Assembly (NCBI GenBank): GCA_021730285.1 | Contig: CP082962.1 | Coordinates: 434,001-498,000 of the forward strand | Length of the DNA: 64,000 nucleotides | Source of the DNA: Desulfovibrio sp. JY | GTDB taxonomy: Bacteria; Desulfobacterota; Desulfovibrionia; Desulfovibrionales; Desulfovibrionaceae | Direction of reading: 5' to 3' | Part shown: piece after piece, positions 63,105 through 64,000 of the stretch | Numbering within the stretch: position 1 is the stretch's first letter | Layout of the letters: the number at the start of each line of letters is the position of its first letter | Position numbers and translations under genes: made by a program | Notes under the pieces: generated by a model | The model's input: the letters and a program-made list of their open reading frames with translations, nothing else | What the model was told of the DNA's origin: nothing | Databases searched by the model: none

Positions 63105-64000
63105 TCAAAACGAATACGTGAATCCGATACTGGCCGCCTGGGCCTCATGGCCAGGTCGGAACAACTTCACGCCGACCTTGGCCGAGAGCGACAAGCGATC
63201 CTGTAGGCGCATCGTCACCCCGGCGTCGAGCAGCATGGAATGGTAGCGCTGGTCGGCCGTGACGGCATGGTAGGCCGAGGCCGACGAACCAAGAAACGAC
63301 GCAGTGATATATCCCGGATTGGACAGCCACTCGGCGCTCCAGCCCGCCCGGATCTCCGGCGTCACGACCAGGCCGCCCGCCGTCTCGAAGGTTCGCGACA
63401 CCCGGCCGCCGACGATCGTGGTCAGGGCGTCCGCGCTGCGCTCCCGCAGGCTCTGACCCAGCGTCCCCACCCTACTCTCCCGGAATCCGTCTTCATGGGC
63501 GTGCTGCCACTGCACCGAGGCAAAAGGACCGAGGTCCAGCGCCCCAAGCTTGCAGTCATAGCCGCCGCCGGCCGTAATACTCGTGTTCCAGCCGTTCCAG
63601 GTCGCCTTGGCCGCGCCGGAGGAGGTGGGCAAGGGCAGATTGCGCGTCGACCGGTAGGCGTCATACCCGGCCCGCACCCCGATATCGGCATGCCAGCCGT
63701 CCTGGCGGTAGCCTCCGAGCAGGGCCAGACTCCAGTCCTCCACCGTCCCCTTGCCGCCTCCCTCGGAATGCAGGGTCATGGACTGCGTCACGTAGCCCGG
63801 CGCCAGGGCGAACGTCCAGGCCGGGCCGGGGCTAAACAGCATGCCGCCGGTCACGCCGCCGGTCACGGTGTTGTAGCCGGTGCGGTCGGCACTGCCCTTT
63901 TGGCCGGACAGCATGCCGAGCGGCTTGATAAAGACGCCGAGTCCGTTTCCTCCGACCCGCCAGGGCTTGTCGTCCAGGCCGGACATCGCGCCCGAGGGAC
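63105..64000 (-). CDS. autotransporter beta-barrel domain protein, 5' end beyond the window
   Basis: The frame remains open to the right edge; at least 298 residues are encoded. The visible part is a C-terminal autotransporter barrel: repeated amphipathic strands with turns rich in Gly/Asp, MLFSPGPAWTFALAPGYVT, VEDWSLALLGGYRQDGW, GPFASVQWQHAHEDGF, and a terminal aromatic end IGFTYSF for BAM recognition. The passenger lies outside the window. The protein would sit in the outer membrane. The barrel was probably left undisturbed by the adjacent IS remnant. Confidence 0.82.
   Translation of the reverse strand, partial: PSGAMSGLDDKPWRVGGNGLGVFIKPLGMLSGQKGSADRTGYNTVTGGVTGGMLFSPGPAWTFALAPGYVTQSMTLHSEGGGKGTVEDWSLALLGGYRQDGWHADIGVRAGYDAYRSTRNLPLPTSSGAAKATWNGWNTSITAGGGYDCKLGALDLGPFASVQWQHAHEDGFRESRVGTLGQSLRERSADALTTIVGGRVSRTFETAGGLVVTPEIRAGWSAEWLSNPGYITASFLGSSASAYHAVTADQRYHSMLLDAGVTMRLQDRLSLSAKVGVKLFRPGHEAQAASIGFTYSF

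Overview
The window is a GC-rich chromosomal segment that looks like a sulfate reducer of the Desulfovibrionaceae (Desulfovibrio/Solidesulfovibrio type). The grounds are a hybrid cluster protein (Hcp) gene with a clostridial/Desulfovibrio-type ferredoxin, a CRP/FNR regulator with HcpR-like TTGAC-N4-GTCAA palindromes, an outer-membrane homotrimeric porin of the Desulfovibrio type, formate-dependent PurT, anaerobic NrdDG, and numerous GC-rich intergenic hairpin repeats. The genus is an inference from gene content; no rRNA, tRNA or CRISPR array was seen.

Layout. 1-3470: a GT-C glycosyltransferase that runs off the left edge and a metal-dependent cyclase. 3566-4598: an intact IS1595-family insertion sequence with an 8-bp target duplication, inserted inside a bipartite intergenic repeat. 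4.8-7.2 kb: purT and a PilJ-like/GGDEF diguanylate cyclase. 7.4-20.7 kb: a nitrosative-stress neighbourhood, with the HcpR-like regulator divergent from a NapH-like membrane ferredoxin, a radical SAM-TPR-glycosyltransferase fusion with a coupled 53-aa protein, a 2.7-kb tandem duplication carrying two chemoreceptor genes, then hcp, its ferredoxin and a cupin. 21.4-24.6 kb: a DUF1800/DUF1501 pair. 24.9-30.9 kb: livKHMGF-paaK, an ABC importer operon ending in a phenylacetate-CoA ligase. 31-34 kb: a small exported protein, a hairpin-rich gap and a lower-GC 559-569-aa protein with repeated Tyr-Asp/Asn-Gly-Lys units. 34.5-39 kb: gadC-gadB and a porin. 39.2-45.6 kb: metE and nrdD-nrdG, convergent, each preceded by a cobalamin riboswitch. 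45.7-46.7 kb: an extremely His-rich protein and ubiX. 47.0-50.8 kb: a three-gene membrane cytochrome cluster (TsdA-like diheme cytochrome, CydA-like protein fused to cytochrome c, and a second membrane protein with two c-type haems). 51-55 kb: an ADP-ribosylglycohydrolase homologue with an altered metal site, a Nfo-like TIM barrel, and an NSS transporter with its 31-aa MetS subunit. 55.4-60.6 kb: a lipoprotein hydrolase, a PaaI thioesterase, and an operon of isochorismatase-like hydrolase, ABM-domain membrane protein and YtcJ-like amidohydrolase. 60.8-64 kb: an asparagine-synthase-like enzyme without the glutaminase Cys, a decayed IS1595 end, and an autotransporter barrel that runs off the right edge.

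How it fits together. Two regulatory themes stand out. (1) HcpR-like palindromes lie between the regulator and the NapH-like gene, upstream of hcp, and in a duplicated promoter left behind upstream of the first chemoreceptor, so both chemoreceptors may belong to the same NO/nitrosative response as hcp. (2) The two classical B12-independent isozymes, MetE and class III ribonucleotide reductase, sit side by side with a cobalamin riboswitch each, so both should be switched on when B12 is scarce.

The least explained items are the cytochrome cluster at 47.0-50.8 kb, the radical SAM-TPR-GT fusion, the repeat-bearing protein at 32.2-33.9 kb, and a family of bipartite intergenic hairpin elements (fourteen hairpins in 64 kb).
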